Positions 19,627 through 27,955 of a stretch of DNA of 64,000 nt are shown here, one piece after another. Where the stretch lies: the NCBI GenBank assembly GCA_946186925.1, contig CAMHPA010000004.1:31181-95180 (forward strand). The letters run 5' to 3'. The position numbers and the translations under genes were made by a program. Origin of the DNA: an uncultured Bacteroidota bacterium (lineage in GTDB: Bacteria > Bacteroidota > Bacteroidia > Bacteroidales > SZUA-534). The notes below the pieces were generated by a model. That model was not told where the DNA came from, made no database searches, and was given only the letters and a program-made list of their open reading frames with translations. How positions within the stretch are numbered: position 1 is the stretch's first letter; each line of letters starts with the position of its first letter.

Positions 19627-21369
19627 ATGGCTATCGAAGAAAAAGAGACAAAGGAAGTTGAGCGCAAATCGAACTTCATTATTGAGCAAGTTGAAAAAGA
19701 CCTTGCCGAGGGTAAAAACGGCGGACGCGTGCAAACCCGTTTTCCACCCGAGCCCAATGGTTATCTGCACATTGGCCACGCAAAGGCCATTTGTCTTGAC
19801 TTCGGTATGGCCGAACAGTTCGGCGGCGTCTGCAACCTGCGCTTCGACGACACCAATCCCGTGAAGGAGGATGTTGAGTATGTCGATGCTATCAAAGAGG
19901 ATATCAAATGGTTAGGCTTCAACTGGGGCCACGAGTACTACGCTTCGGACTATTTCCAACAACTTTGGGATTTCGCTGTAAGGCTGATAAAGGAGGGCAA
20001 GGCGTATGTGGATGAGCAGTCGTCGGAGGCGATTGCCGCGCAGAAGGGAACGCCCACCGAGCCTGGTCAGAACAGCCCCTACCGCGACCGCCCTGTAAGC
20101 GAGTCGCTCGAGTTGTTCGAGAAGATGAACCGCGGCGAGATTGAGGAGGGCCGAATGGTTCTGCGCGCAAAAATCGATATGGCAAACCCCAATATGCACT
20201 TCCGCGACCCGATAATCTACCGCGTTGTGAAGCACCCGCACCACCGCACTGGCACCAAGTGGCAGGCCTATCCGATGTACGATTTCGCCCACGGGCAGAG
20301 CGACTACTTCGAGGGCGTGACGCACTCGTGCTGCACTCTGGAGTTTGTGGTGCACCGCCCTGTGTATGACTACTTTATCGATGAACTTAAGGAAGGCAAG
20401 GATTTGGACGACAACCGCCCGCGTCAGTACGAGTTCAACAAACTGAACCTGAACTACACGCTGATGAGCAAGCGCAATCTGCTCATTCTGGTCAAAGAAG
20501 GCCTTGTAAACGGCTGGGACGACCCGCGAATGCCGACTCTGTGCGGTTTCCGCCGTCGTGGATATACACCGGAGTCTATCCGCAACTTTGTCGATAAAAT
20601 CGGCTACACAACATACGATGCCTTGAACGATTTCGCCCTGCTCGAAAGCTCGATTCGCGAGGACCTGAACGCCCGCGCCACACGCGTTTCGGCCGTGCTG
20701 AACCCCGTGAAGTGCATTATCACCAACTATCCCGAAGGACAGGTTGAGGAGCTTGAGGCTGTGAACAACCCCGAGCGCCCCGAAGATGGAACGCACAAGA
20801 TTGAGTTTAGCCGCGAGTTGTGGATTGAGCGCGACGACTTTATGGAGGACGCACCAAAGAAATATTTCCGTATGACGCCTGGTCAGGAAGTCCGCCTGAA
20901 GAGCGCCTACATTGTGAAATGCACTGGCTGCAAGAAGGATGCTGACGGCAATGTTACGGAAGTGTACTGCGAGTACGACCCCGAAACCCGCAGCGGCCTG
21001 CCTGGCAGCGACCGCAAGGTGAAGGGCACGCTGCACTGGCTGAGCGTCGGTCACTGCCTGCCTGCAGAAGTTCGTCTGTACGACCGCCTTTGGAAGGTGG
21101 AGAACCCGCGCGATGAGATGGCCGCCATTCGCGAGGCCCGCAACTGCGAGGCTCTGGAGGCAATGAAGGAGATTATCAACCCCGACTCGCTGCACGTGCT
21201 CAAGAACTGCTTCATTGAGAAGTTCGTTGCCGATGCCAAACCATTGGACCACTTCCAATTCCAACGTATCGGTTACTTCAATGTGGACCCCGACTCAACC
21301 GCCGAGCATCTGGTGTTCAACCGCACCGTCGGCCTGAAAGACAGCTGGGCGAAGGAGCAGAAGAAGTGA
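19627..21369 (+). CDS. glnS: Glutamine-tRNA ligase
   Basis: 580 residues from the ATG at 19627. The longer in-frame extension back to 19540 crosses a repeat hairpin and is rejected. The protein has the HIGH motif in PNGYLHIGHAKAI, the GlnRS-specific NLRFDDTNP segment, and MSKRN as the KMSKS loop, plus two C-terminal beta-barrel anticodon-binding domains. GlnRS charges tRNA-Gln directly. Bacteria with GlnRS are thought to have acquired it from eukaryotes, and it is common in Bacteroidetes. The N-terminus has a short charged extension (EEKETKEVERKSN). Confidence 0.95.
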   Translation: MAIEEKETKEVERKSNFIIEQVEKDLAEGKNGGRVQTRFPPEPNGYLHIGHAKAICLDFGMAEQFGGVCNLRFDDTNPVKEDVEYVDAIKEDIKWLGFNWGHEYYASDYFQQLWDFAVRLIKEGKAYVDEQSSEAIAAQKGTPTEPGQNSPYRDRPVSESLELFEKMNRGEIEEGRMVLRAKIDMANPNMHFRDPIIYRVVKHPHHRTGTKWQAYPMYDFAHGQSDYFEGVTHSCCTLEFVVHRPVYDYFIDELKEGKDLDDNRPRQYEFNKLNLNYTLMSKRNLLILVKEGLVNGWDDPRMPTLCGFRRRGYTPESIRNFVDKIGYTTYDALNDFALLESSIREDLNARATRVSAVLNPVKCIITNYPEGQVEELEAVNNPERPEDGTHKIEFSRELWIERDDFMEDAPKKYFRMTPGQEVRLKSAYIVKCTGCKKDADGNVTEVYCEYDPETRSGLPGSDRKVKGTLHWLSVGHCLPAEVRLYDRLWKVENPRDEMAAIREARNCEALEAMKEIINPDSLHVLKNCFIEKFVADAKPLDHFQFQRIGYFNVDPDSTAEHLVFNRTVGLKDSWAKEQKK

Positions 21370-21380
21370 TAAGAGTGTTG

Positions 21381-21404
21381 GTAGGGATGTGGTGTGCCGC
21401 ATCC
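21381..21404. repeat. Dispersed GTAGGGATG hairpin element
   Basis: GGATGTGG/CCGCATCC arms (one G-T pair) around TGTG, 12 nt after glnS. It lies next to a second, oppositely worded copy at 21428-21455. Confidence 0.55.
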
Positions 21405-21427
21405 AAAATGTGATATTGAATTGTGAT

Positions 21428-21455
21428 GTAGAGACGCAATGCTTTGCGTCTCTGC
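21428..21455. repeat. Dispersed GTAGAGACG hairpin element
   Basis: GTAGAGACGCAA / TTTGCGTCTCTGC arms around TGC form a nearly perfect 12-bp hairpin between the convergent glnS and DUF721 genes. It could terminate either transcript, but no U-run follows. Confidence 0.6.
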
Positions 21456-21471
21456 ATATTTTCAGGAAGCC

Positions 21472-21762
21472 CTACCTAATCACAATATCGTCGATAATGT
21501 CGCCGCCGTTCTCGTCGTTGAGACGCTTGATGAGCATCGGCTTGGCCAAAAGGAGCTCGTTGCGCACCACCGATGAGTCGATGTGCACAAACAGCGTGCG
21601 GTTTTTGATGTAGATTTCGCGCGTCAGCGAGGCCATATAATCGCCCACCATTGGTTTCCAGGCGGCAATCAGGCGTTTCTCGTTGAGTTGTCCGCGCAGT
21701 TTGGTGGATTCAATCCAAAGCTGGATGGTCTCGCCGAGCGAGGAGGTGTTCTGGCGTTTCAT
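21472..21762 (-). CDS. DUF721 (DciA-like) protein
   Basis: 96 residues, the normal length for the short Bacteroidetes DUF721 proteins. Core features: WKPMVGDYMASLTREIYIKNRTLFVHIDSSVVRNEL, compare the W-x-x-x-V-G-x-x-hydrophobic and hydrophobic-V-x-hydrophobic-x-S-x-x-W/V-x-x-x-L pattern of the family. DciA is a loader/operator of the replicative helicase in bacteria without DnaC. The start codon sits 1 nt after the recF stop, so the two are translationally coupled, fitting a joint role in replication and repair. Confidence 0.85.
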   Translation of the reverse strand: MKRQNTSSLGETIQLWIESTKLRGQLNEKRLIAAWKPMVGDYMASLTREIYIKNRTLFVHIDSSVVRNELLLAKPMLIKRLNDENGGDIIDDIVIR

Positions 21763-21763
21763 T

Positions 21764-22867
21764 TCACAATAGTGTTAAAACGTTGTTTTTCAGATTGAAG
21801 TGACGGTGCTCGCCGCCCACTTTTTCCAGAATTGTTTTGATGCGGTCGGCGTTGGTGTCGGTGATGAAAATCTGCCCGAAGTTGTTCTGCGCCACAAGGT
21901 TGACAATCTGCTCCACGCGCGACTGGTCGAGTTTGTCGAAGATGTCGTCGAGCAGCAGAATGGGCTTTTGTCCGCACAGATTGCCAATGTATTCAAACTG
22001 AGCCAGTTTCATTGCCACAAGGTAGGTTTTCTGCTGCCCCTGCGAGCCAATGCGCTTGATGGGTATGTCGCCCATTCCCAGCTCAAGGTCGTCTTTGTGG
22101 ACTCCAAAGTTGGTGTAGCGTGTGGCCAGGTCGATGGAGCGGTTGTCGCGCAGCTGCTGGTCGAGAGGCTTCTCGTCGAGCGTGGTGCGGTAAATCAGCG
22201 AGACGCGCTCCTTGCCCTGCGAGATGGTCTCGAAATAGCGCTGGAACACCGGCTCAATGTTCCCCACAAAATCTTTGCGCCGCTGGTAGATGAACTGCCC
22301 CGACTCGGCCAGCTGGTCGTCGTAAATCTGGAGCATATCCTCGTCAATCTGCCACGTTTGCGGAGTCTCTTTAAGCAGATGGTTGCGCTGGGCGAGAATC
22401 TTGGTATATTTTTGGTATTCAAGCAGATATTCCCTGTCGAACTGCGATATTATGCCGTCGATGAACTTGCGCCGCTCCTCGCTGCCGCCAATGATGAGGT
22501 TGATGTCGTAGGGCGACACCATCACCAGCGGAATCAGCCCGATGTGGTCGGCAAAGCGCTCGTACTCCTTTTTGTTGCGCTTGAACCGCTTGCGCTTGCC
22601 CGGCTCGAATCCGCAGTAGATTGTTTCGGCCTGACCGTCAATATCATAGTTGCCCTCCACAATGAAGAACTGCTCGCCGTGGCGGATGTTCTGAGCGTCG
22701 AGCCCGGTGAAGAAGCTCTTGCAGAACGACAGGTAGTAGATGGCGTCGAGAATGTTGGTCTTGCCCTCGCCGTTGTCGCCGGTGATGCAGTTGATGCGCG
22801 CCGAGAAATCGACGTCGAGCGACTGGTAGTTCTTGAAATTAGTCAGTGTCAGGTGTTGCAAACTCAT
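21764..22867 (-). CDS. recF: DNA replication and repair protein RecF
   Basis: 367 residues, SMC-like ATPase that helps load RecA at gaps. Walker A GDNGEGKTNILDAIYYLSF is at residues 30-48. The ABC signature region reads GSQGQQKTYLVAMKLAQ, and Walker B is PILLLDDIFDKLD. It contains the LTLTNFKNYQSLDVDF N-terminus seen across RecF. It is first in a two-gene unit with the DciA-like gene. Upstream lies a 210-nt gap with only weak open frames. Confidence 0.95.
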   Translation of the reverse strand: MSLQHLTLTNFKNYQSLDVDFSARINCITGDNGEGKTNILDAIYYLSFCKSFFTGLDAQNIRHGEQFFIVEGNYDIDGQAETIYCGFEPGKRKRFKRNKKEYERFADHIGLIPLVMVSPYDINLIIGGSEERRKFIDGIISQFDREYLLEYQKYTKILAQRNHLLKETPQTWQIDEDMLQIYDDQLAESGQFIYQRRKDFVGNIEPVFQRYFETISQGKERVSLIYRTTLDEKPLDQQLRDNRSIDLATRYTNFGVHKDDLELGMGDIPIKRIGSQGQQKTYLVAMKLAQFEYIGNLCGQKPILLLDDIFDKLDQSRVEQIVNLVAQNNFGQIFITDTNADRIKTILEKVGGEHRHFNLKNNVLTLL

Positions 22868-23015
22868 ACGGGCAAAGAAAGCGAAAAAATGACGATGGAA
22901 GAGAGAAAGTTTTTCTCAAATGGTCAACAGGAGGGGGGAATATTAATGATTTTCGAATCGGTCTTAGGTGTTTCTGCTGATGCCAATTATAATGTTGTTA
23001 GCAATTAAGATTTAC

Positions 23016-23051
23016 AAAAAAAAACGCAACCGCCTCAAATGGGCAGCTGCG
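23016..23051 (-). terminator. Rho-independent terminator after reverse rubrerythrin
   Basis: On the reverse strand a 10-bp stem (two G-T pairs) with a 6-nt loop is followed by nine T, 27 nt downstream of the stop at 23078. Confidence 0.75.
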
Positions 23052-23077
23052 CTTTCATTTTATCGCGGTTGGGCGAT

Positions 23078-23632
23078 TTACTTGCCAAAGTAGCGTTTGA
23101 ACAGTCCGGCAAAGCCTTGTCCGTGACGGGCCTCGTCTTTGGCCATCTCGTGAACGGTGTCGTGGATGGCGTCGAGGTTGAGCTCTTTGGCGCGTTTGGC
23201 AATGCGCATCTTGTCCTCGCAGGCGCCGGCCTCGGCGTGCATACGTTTCTCAAGGTTGGTCTTGGTGTCCCAGACAACCTCGCCCAGCAGCTCGGCAAAT
23301 TTTGCACAGTGCTCGGCCTCTTCAAAAGCGTAGCGCTTGAAAGCCTCGGCAATCTCAGGATAGCCCTCGCGGTCGGCTTGGCGGCTCATTGCCAGGTACA
23401 TACCAACCTCGGTGGCCTCACCCATAAAATGCGCGTTCAGGTCTTTCTTCATCTGGTCGTCGGTATCTTTTGCAACGCCAAGAACGTGCTCGGTAACAAA
23501 ATTCAAATCAGCGTCGGCGGCAAGCTCTTTCCATTTGCCGGCAACAAGCTGTTTACACTGTGGGCAACGCTCTGGTGCCTCTTCGCCTTCATACACAAAT
23601 CCGCAAATCGGACAAACAAATTTCTTCTTCAT
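23078..23632 (-). CDS. Reverse rubrerythrin (rubredoxin-ferritin-like peroxidase)
   Basis: 184 residues. The rubredoxin domain comes first ([10 protein letters not shown]...CPQCK, residues 6-27), followed by a ferritin-like four-helix di-iron domain with E-x-x-H pairs ([35 protein letters not shown]). This order is reversed relative to classical rubrerythrin. Reverse rubrerythrins reduce H2O2 and O2 in strict anaerobes with NAD(P)H-derived electrons. The classical rubrerythrin gene lies 109 nt upstream on the same strand, separated by an inverted repeat of the TTGGGTGTTAGG family. Confidence 0.9.
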   Translation of the reverse strand: MKKKFVCPICGFVYEGEEAPERCPQCKQLVAGKWKELAADADLNFVTEHVLGVAKDTDDQMKKDLNAHFMGEATEVGMYLAMSRQADREGYPEIAEAFKRYAFEEAEHCAKFAELLGEVVWDTKTNLEKRMHAEAGACEDKMRIAKRAKELNLDAIHDTVHEMAKDEARHGQGFAGLFKRYFGK

Positions 23633-23665
23633 AACCGAAAGAATTTTAAAGATTTATTGAATATT

Positions 23666-23738
23666 TGGTATTGGGTTTCAGGTGTTGGGTGTTGGTTTTT
23701 GAAAACACAAACACCCGTCACCTAACACCTAACACCTT
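23666..23738. repeat. Inverted pair of GGTGTTGGGTGTTGG-type repeats
   Basis: Between the two rubrerythrin genes a run of GGTATTGGGTTTCAGGTG-type sequence (23666-23696) is followed by its approximate reverse complement (23708-23738, CACCTAACACCTAACACC). Together they could fold into a long hairpin. The same motif family occurs at 8225, 42754 and 57817. Confidence 0.6.
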
Positions 23739-23741
23739 AAA

Positions 23742-24281
23742 TTAATAATTTTCCGCCTTCACCTGGAAATACGACTGCGGATGGTCGCAGACAGGGCAAA
23801 CCTCGGGGGCCTTTTTACCAACCACGATGTGGCCGCAGTTCGAGCACTGCCAGATGGTGTCGTTGTCTTTCGAGAAGACCAAACCGCCCTCAATGTTGGC
23901 CAGCAGCTTACGGTAGCGCTCCTCGTGCTCACGCTCAATCTTGCCCACCTCCTCAAACAGAGTGGCAATCTTGTCGAAACCCTCGGCGCGGGCGTCAGCG
24001 GCAAATTTGGCGTACATATCGGTCCACTCGTAGTTCTCGCCGTCGGCGGCGTCTTTCAGGTTCTCGATGGTGCTTGGCACAGCGCCGTCGTGCAGCAGTT
24101 TGAACCAGATTTTGGCGTGCTCCTTCTCGTTGGCAGCCGTCTCCTCAAAAATGTTTGCAATCTGCACGTAGCCGTCTTTCTTGGCCTTCGACGCGTAATA
24201 AGTGTATTTGTTGCGTGCTTGCGATTCGCCTGCAAAGGCGGCCTGCAAGTTGGCCTCGGTTTTTGTTCCTTTCAGATTCAT
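23742..24281 (-). CDS. rbr: Rubrerythrin
   Basis: 179 residues from the ATG at 24281 ([19 protein letters not shown]), the usual start; an in-frame extension to 24332 is not typical. The ferritin-like di-iron domain has [27 protein letters not shown], and [14 protein letters not shown], which supply the Glu/His ligands. The C-terminal rubredoxin domain has CSNCGHIV and CPVCDHPQ. It is an NAD(P)H-linked peroxidase protecting anaerobes from peroxide. It lies directly upstream of the reverse rubrerythrin gene, so one oxidative-stress unit is likely. Confidence 0.95.
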   Translation of the reverse strand: MNLKGTKTEANLQAAFAGESQARNKYTYYASKAKKDGYVQIANIFEETAANEKEHAKIWFKLLHDGAVPSTIENLKDAADGENYEWTDMYAKFAADARAEGFDKIATLFEEVGKIEREHEERYRKLLANIEGGLVFSKDNDTIWQCSNCGHIVVGKKAPEVCPVCDHPQSYFQVKAENY

Positions 24282-24368
24282 AGTCTTGTTTTTTTTTGCG
24301 GCCGCTATCCTAAAAATTGGCAAATCTGCCATTTAAAAGACCGCAACCAGTTGTTTAACAATTTTTTG

Positions 24369-26321
24369 CTACTCGGTCTCGCTCAGAATGCGCAGTTTCT
24401 CCTGAAGCTCCTGCAAGTAGTTTTTGGCTTTGTCAATCTTGCGGTTGATGTCTCTGATAAGAGCCTCCGAATTGGCCGATTTCGAGAAGAAACCCATATT
24501 GTTCTCATACAGAGTGATTTCGTTCTCAAGCTCGCGCATTTTCTGCACAATCTTGTTGCGCTCCGAATATATTTTGCCTTTGGCCTGTGAGTTGGCCCAG
24601 TTTTCCACCTTTGCCTTGAAGTTGGTGCGCTCGCGCTCGCTTGCCTCAAGTTTCAGCGATTCAAACTGCGCGTTGATGGCGTCGCGGAAAGCCTTCTGCA
24701 CCTCGTCTTTCTTGTTCAAAGGCACGTGGCCCACGTTGGCCCACTCCTTCTGAATCTCCATCAAGCGGTTCAGGTTGTCGGTGTTGTCGTCGCTCTTCAC
24801 AAAATTCTTCACGCGCTCAATAATCTCCAGCTTCAGGTTGAGGTTTGCAGCCTCGCCCTCGTCAATCGACGAGAAGTGTGCCGCCTTGGCCGTGAAGAAA
24901 TGGTCGCAGGCCTCGCGGAAGCGCTTCCACAGCGGCTCCGACTGCTTGCGCGGTATCTGGCCCACCTCTTTCCACTGCTTTTGCAAGCTGATGAGTATGT
25001 CGGTTGTCTTTTTCCAGTCGGTGCTGTCCTGCAGCTGCTCGGCCTTCTCGCAAAGCTCAATTTTCTGCTGCATATTGCTTTTTTGGCTGGCTTTGATGTC
25101 TTTGTAGAACTCGCGTTTCTTGGCAAAGAACAGGTCGCAGTCGTTCTTGAAGCGCTGGTAAATCTTGCTGTTCTCCTTCTTTGGGGCATAGCCGATGGTG
25201 CGCCAAATCTCCTGAATCTTCACAATGTCGTTCGACTTCTCCTCCCAGTCCTTCGGTTTGTCGATGGCCGAGTTGATAATCTCCTCAACGCGCTCGCATA
25301 GAGCCGTTTTCTGCGCCAGATTCTGCACCTGCAGGTCTTTCTGCTTCTCAAAAAACTCCTGGTGCTTTTTGTTGATAATGGTTGTGGCGGCTTTGAATCG
25401 CTCCCAAACATCCTCCCTCTGGTCGTTTGGAACGGGGCCCAGCTCACGCCACTTGTCGTGAAGCTCCTGCAGAGCGCGGAACGCCTTCACCACCGAATCT
25501 TCAAGAATCAGCGCCTCGGCCTTCTCACACAGCGCTATTTTCGCCTTCAGGTTCTCCTTCAGGTCAAGGTCGCGCAACTCCTTGTTAATCTTTATGTAAT
25601 CGTAGAACTGCTCAACAGCCAGGTTGTAAGAGTCCCACAAGTGCTTCAGCTCCGACTGCGCCACCTGCCCAACGTCTTTCCAACGCTGCTGCAAGTCGCG
25701 GAAATCCTGGAAAGTTTTGTTGATTGACTCCTCGGTGTTAACCAGTTTCTTAATCTCCTCAATAATCTCGAGTTTCTTTTTCAGATTCTCCGCCCGCTCG
25801 CTGTCAAGCTTCTGATTGTAAGCGTTTTTCTTCTCGCGGAACTGCGAGTAGAGCTCCTTGAAGGTTGACTCCTGATGCTCGTCGGCGAATTTGAAGCTCT
25901 CCGGCGCTCCGCCCTGCTCCACAAACTTCTCGCGGGCGGCCTGGCAGTCGGCGTGATACTTCTTGTAGAATGCCGATTTAATCTCCTCAACCGCAACCAC
26001 GATTGTCTCAACCGGATGGTCGTTGATGAGCTGGTTCAACTTTGTCAGCAACTCAGGACGCTCACATTTCGAGTAATCCTCGCTCTCCACCTGTTTCTCT
26101 CCGTCGAAGTCAGCCATATCGGCGGCCTCGCCGTCAGCTTCTTCGGCCGATTCTTCGTCGGCCTCAGCGGCGGTTTCATTTTCAACTGCGTTTTCAACCT
26201 CAGCAGTCACATTGTTGGTTTCCTCTACGGCAGCCGCACCATTGGCTTCAGGCTCGGCCGCACCATTGTTAAGAGCACCTTCTTCAGGTAATTCCTGTTC
26301 GTTTAAAATCTCTTGTTCCAT
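24369..26321 (-). CDS. DUF349 repeat protein
   Basis: 650 residues. The first 90 are very acidic and Ala/Glu-rich (low complexity). The rest is predicted coiled-coil/helical with five DUF349 units, each marked by W-x-x-hydrophobic-G near its middle (WKDVGQV, WRELGPV, WRTIGYA, WKEVGQI, WANVGHV) and an L/I-W-x-R-F-type end. No signal peptide is present, so it is cytoplasmic. DUF349 proteins are common in Bacteroidetes and actinobacteria; function is not established. The C-terminus (about 90 residues) is a further charged coiled coil. A TATTTTCG sequence (26384-26391, reverse strand) may be a variant -7 element. Confidence 0.9.
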   Translation of the reverse strand: MEQEILNEQELPEEGALNNGAAEPEANGAAAVEETNNVTAEVENAVENETAAEADEESAEEADGEAADMADFDGEKQVESEDYSKCERPELLTKLNQLINDHPVETIVVAVEEIKSAFYKKYHADCQAAREKFVEQGGAPESFKFADEHQESTFKELYSQFREKKNAYNQKLDSERAENLKKKLEIIEEIKKLVNTEESINKTFQDFRDLQQRWKDVGQVAQSELKHLWDSYNLAVEQFYDYIKINKELRDLDLKENLKAKIALCEKAEALILEDSVVKAFRALQELHDKWRELGPVPNDQREDVWERFKAATTIINKKHQEFFEKQKDLQVQNLAQKTALCERVEEIINSAIDKPKDWEEKSNDIVKIQEIWRTIGYAPKKENSKIYQRFKNDCDLFFAKKREFYKDIKASQKSNMQQKIELCEKAEQLQDSTDWKKTTDILISLQKQWKEVGQIPRKQSEPLWKRFREACDHFFTAKAAHFSSIDEGEAANLNLKLEIIERVKNFVKSDDNTDNLNRLMEIQKEWANVGHVPLNKKDEVQKAFRDAINAQFESLKLEASERERTNFKAKVENWANSQAKGKIYSERNKIVQKMRELENEITLYENNMGFFSKSANSEALIRDINRKIDKAKNYLQELQEKLRILSETE

Positions 26322-26494
26322 CTAAATAAATGTTTATTTGACGTTTAGCGCGTGTGATAGCACACCATTGTTTCACAATCCTACGAAAATATAATTTATA
26401 GTTGAATTGCGAACGTTTTGAGGTTTTTATTTTTCGATGGAGATGATTTTAAACAAGTGCCCGTGACACTATGGACTGCGTGGCAAAAGAATCT

Positions 26495-26992
26495 TTAACG
26501 AAAATATTCAGGATACCGAGCTTTTATTGATTCAATAGGCTCTGCATTTTTCAACCATTCTTTGTACTTATATTTGCCTGTAGCACGCAAACTATCTCGA
26601 ACTTTCTCTATATTTTTATATTCAGACACTATAGGGTGGTTTAAATATATTATGCTTTTTTGGGGATCTTCTTCAAGGTATTTGATTTCATATTTCATAC
26701 CGACAATAGCATCTTGTAAATGTTTCCAACCACCATAAGTTTTAAGACGTGAATATAATTCACCACCCATTTTATATTCATAGCGAACATATAAATGTTT
26801 TCCGCCCTCACTAAATCGGTCTGCTGCTCTCATATGAGTAACCGTACATATTCCTTTTATGCCATTAGCTTCAATCAGTTTATCATTTTTTCGTTCGCCG
26901 ATGCCAATTAAAAAACAGAAAAACAGAATTATTGTGGAAACAATAAAAAATATCATACAGTTACGTTTTTTTTGCGATTTTGTCGGTTTCAT
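26495..26992 (-). CDS. Small AT-rich single-pass membrane protein (DUF3592-like)
   Basis: 165 residues from the ATG at 26992; the frame stays open further upstream but there it only runs antisense to the stress protein gene. A basic N-terminus (MKPTKSQKKRN) and one strong membrane helix (residues about 13-31) are followed by a soluble domain with G-I-K-G-I-C-T-V-T, Y-V-R-Y-E-Y and Y-E-I-K-Y-L-E-E-D-P. These resemble the SH3-like strands of DUF3592-type proteins, but I am not certain. It is visibly more AT-rich than its neighbours, a sign of separate origin or weak constraint. Function unknown. Confidence 0.6.
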   Translation of the reverse strand: MKPTKSQKKRNCMIFFIVSTIILFFCFLIGIGERKNDKLIEANGIKGICTVTHMRAADRFSEGGKHLYVRYEYKMGGELYSRLKTYGGWKHLQDAIVGMKYEIKYLEEDPQKSIIYLNHPIVSEYKNIEKVRDSLRATGKYKYKEWLKNAEPIESIKARYPEYFR

Positions 26993-27075
26993 ATTGTTAT
27001 CGTAATAGTTAGTTCTAAAAAAACAGCCGATCCCGAGCGTTCGGAACCGGCTGCTGAGTGTCGTTTGCCGGCGGC

Positions 27076-27924
27076 CTATCGGAAGCTTCCTCCGTACTTG
27101 ACAACCTCGCTGTTGCGGTTGATTACCAGGAACGGGATTGTCTCCTTGTAGTCGGGGTTGTCCTTCACCATCTTCTTGTATTTGTTGATGATGAGCACCA
27201 CAAGGTCGGAGTCGATGTTCTGGCTGAAACGCAGAATCTCGTCCTCGAAAACCTTGCCTTTTTTGGCCGTCTTTATACCATATATAATGTCTTTCTTGTC
27301 GAGCAGCTTCTTGGTGAAGTAGATGTTGTTGGCCATATCCTTCTTCTGATACTCGTCGTCGATATATGGCTTGATGATGTTGATGTTGCAGTTGTAGTAC
27401 TTCGACAGATAGACAACCCACTGCAGAGTCTCTTTCATCTTCTTGTCATGGTCGAGCGGCACCACAATCTCTTTGTAGTAGTCGTGTGTGGGCGCTGTGG
27501 TGGCCACAATGAACGGGATGTCGATAACCGACAGTATGTCAGTGATTTCCCTAATGCCGAGGGTTTCCTTCTCGGTCATCTTATAGGTGCGGCCGGTGAT
27601 TACCAGGTTGGCGTTGGCGTCTTTCATCAGTCCGTCAACGGTTTTGCTCTTGGTGCCAATCTCCACATCGATGAAAATGCGCTGTGGGTCAAGATTGTAC
27701 TTCTGCACCATCTGGTTGGCGGCCTCTTTGATTTTCACCTTTTCGCTTTCGTACTCAGCCTGTTTGGCAGCTTTACCGAACAAACCTGGTGCTTTCAGGA
27801 ACCGAACCAGCATAATCTGGTTGTCAACCTCGTTAGCAAGCAAAATAGCATGCTGAAGGGCTATCTCGCATGTTTCTGTGTAATCCCACGGTATTACAAT
27901 AACGTCTTTTCTCGTCTTTGCCAT
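27076..27924 (-). CDS. Universal stress protein with two UspA domains
   Basis: 282 residues in two tandem Usp domains (about 1-145 and 150-282). The first starts DVIVIPWDYTETCEIALQHA and ends VIDIPFIVAT; the second starts KEIVVPLDHDKKMKETLQWV and ends PFLVINR. The G-x2-G-x9-G(S/T) ATP-binding loop is poorly kept (GRTYKMTEKETLGIREITD in the first), so ATP binding is doubtful. The gene begins 31 nt downstream of the cyclase-HD gene on the same strand, with no terminator between them, so it is likely co-transcribed. That pairing is notable because some Usp proteins bind cAMP. Confidence 0.85.
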   Translation of the reverse strand: MAKTRKDVIVIPWDYTETCEIALQHAILLANEVDNQIMLVRFLKAPGLFGKAAKQAEYESEKVKIKEAANQMVQKYNLDPQRIFIDVEIGTKSKTVDGLMKDANANLVITGRTYKMTEKETLGIREITDILSVIDIPFIVATTAPTHDYYKEIVVPLDHDKKMKETLQWVVYLSKYYNCNINIIKPYIDDEYQKKDMANNIYFTKKLLDKKDIIYGIKTAKKGKVFEDEILRFSQNIDSDLVVLIINKYKKMVKDNPDYKETIPFLVINRNSEVVKYGGSFR

Positions 27925-27955
27925 ATACTAACAATTGAATAATTTGCGAAAATAA

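Noticed and set aside
19912..21264. 450-codon minus-strand open frame inside glnS
   Set aside because: Shadow of glnS; no known domain.
21800..23008. 402-codon plus-strand frame over recF, including a 39-residue tail ORF at 22889-23008
   Set aside because: Antisense to recF. The short tail ORF lies in the gap upstream of recF and has no similarity or coding bias.
26993..27421. N-terminal extension of the small membrane protein gene
   Set aside because: This part runs antisense to the universal stress protein gene, lacks a membrane or domain signal, and the ATG at 26992 gives a natural N-terminus.
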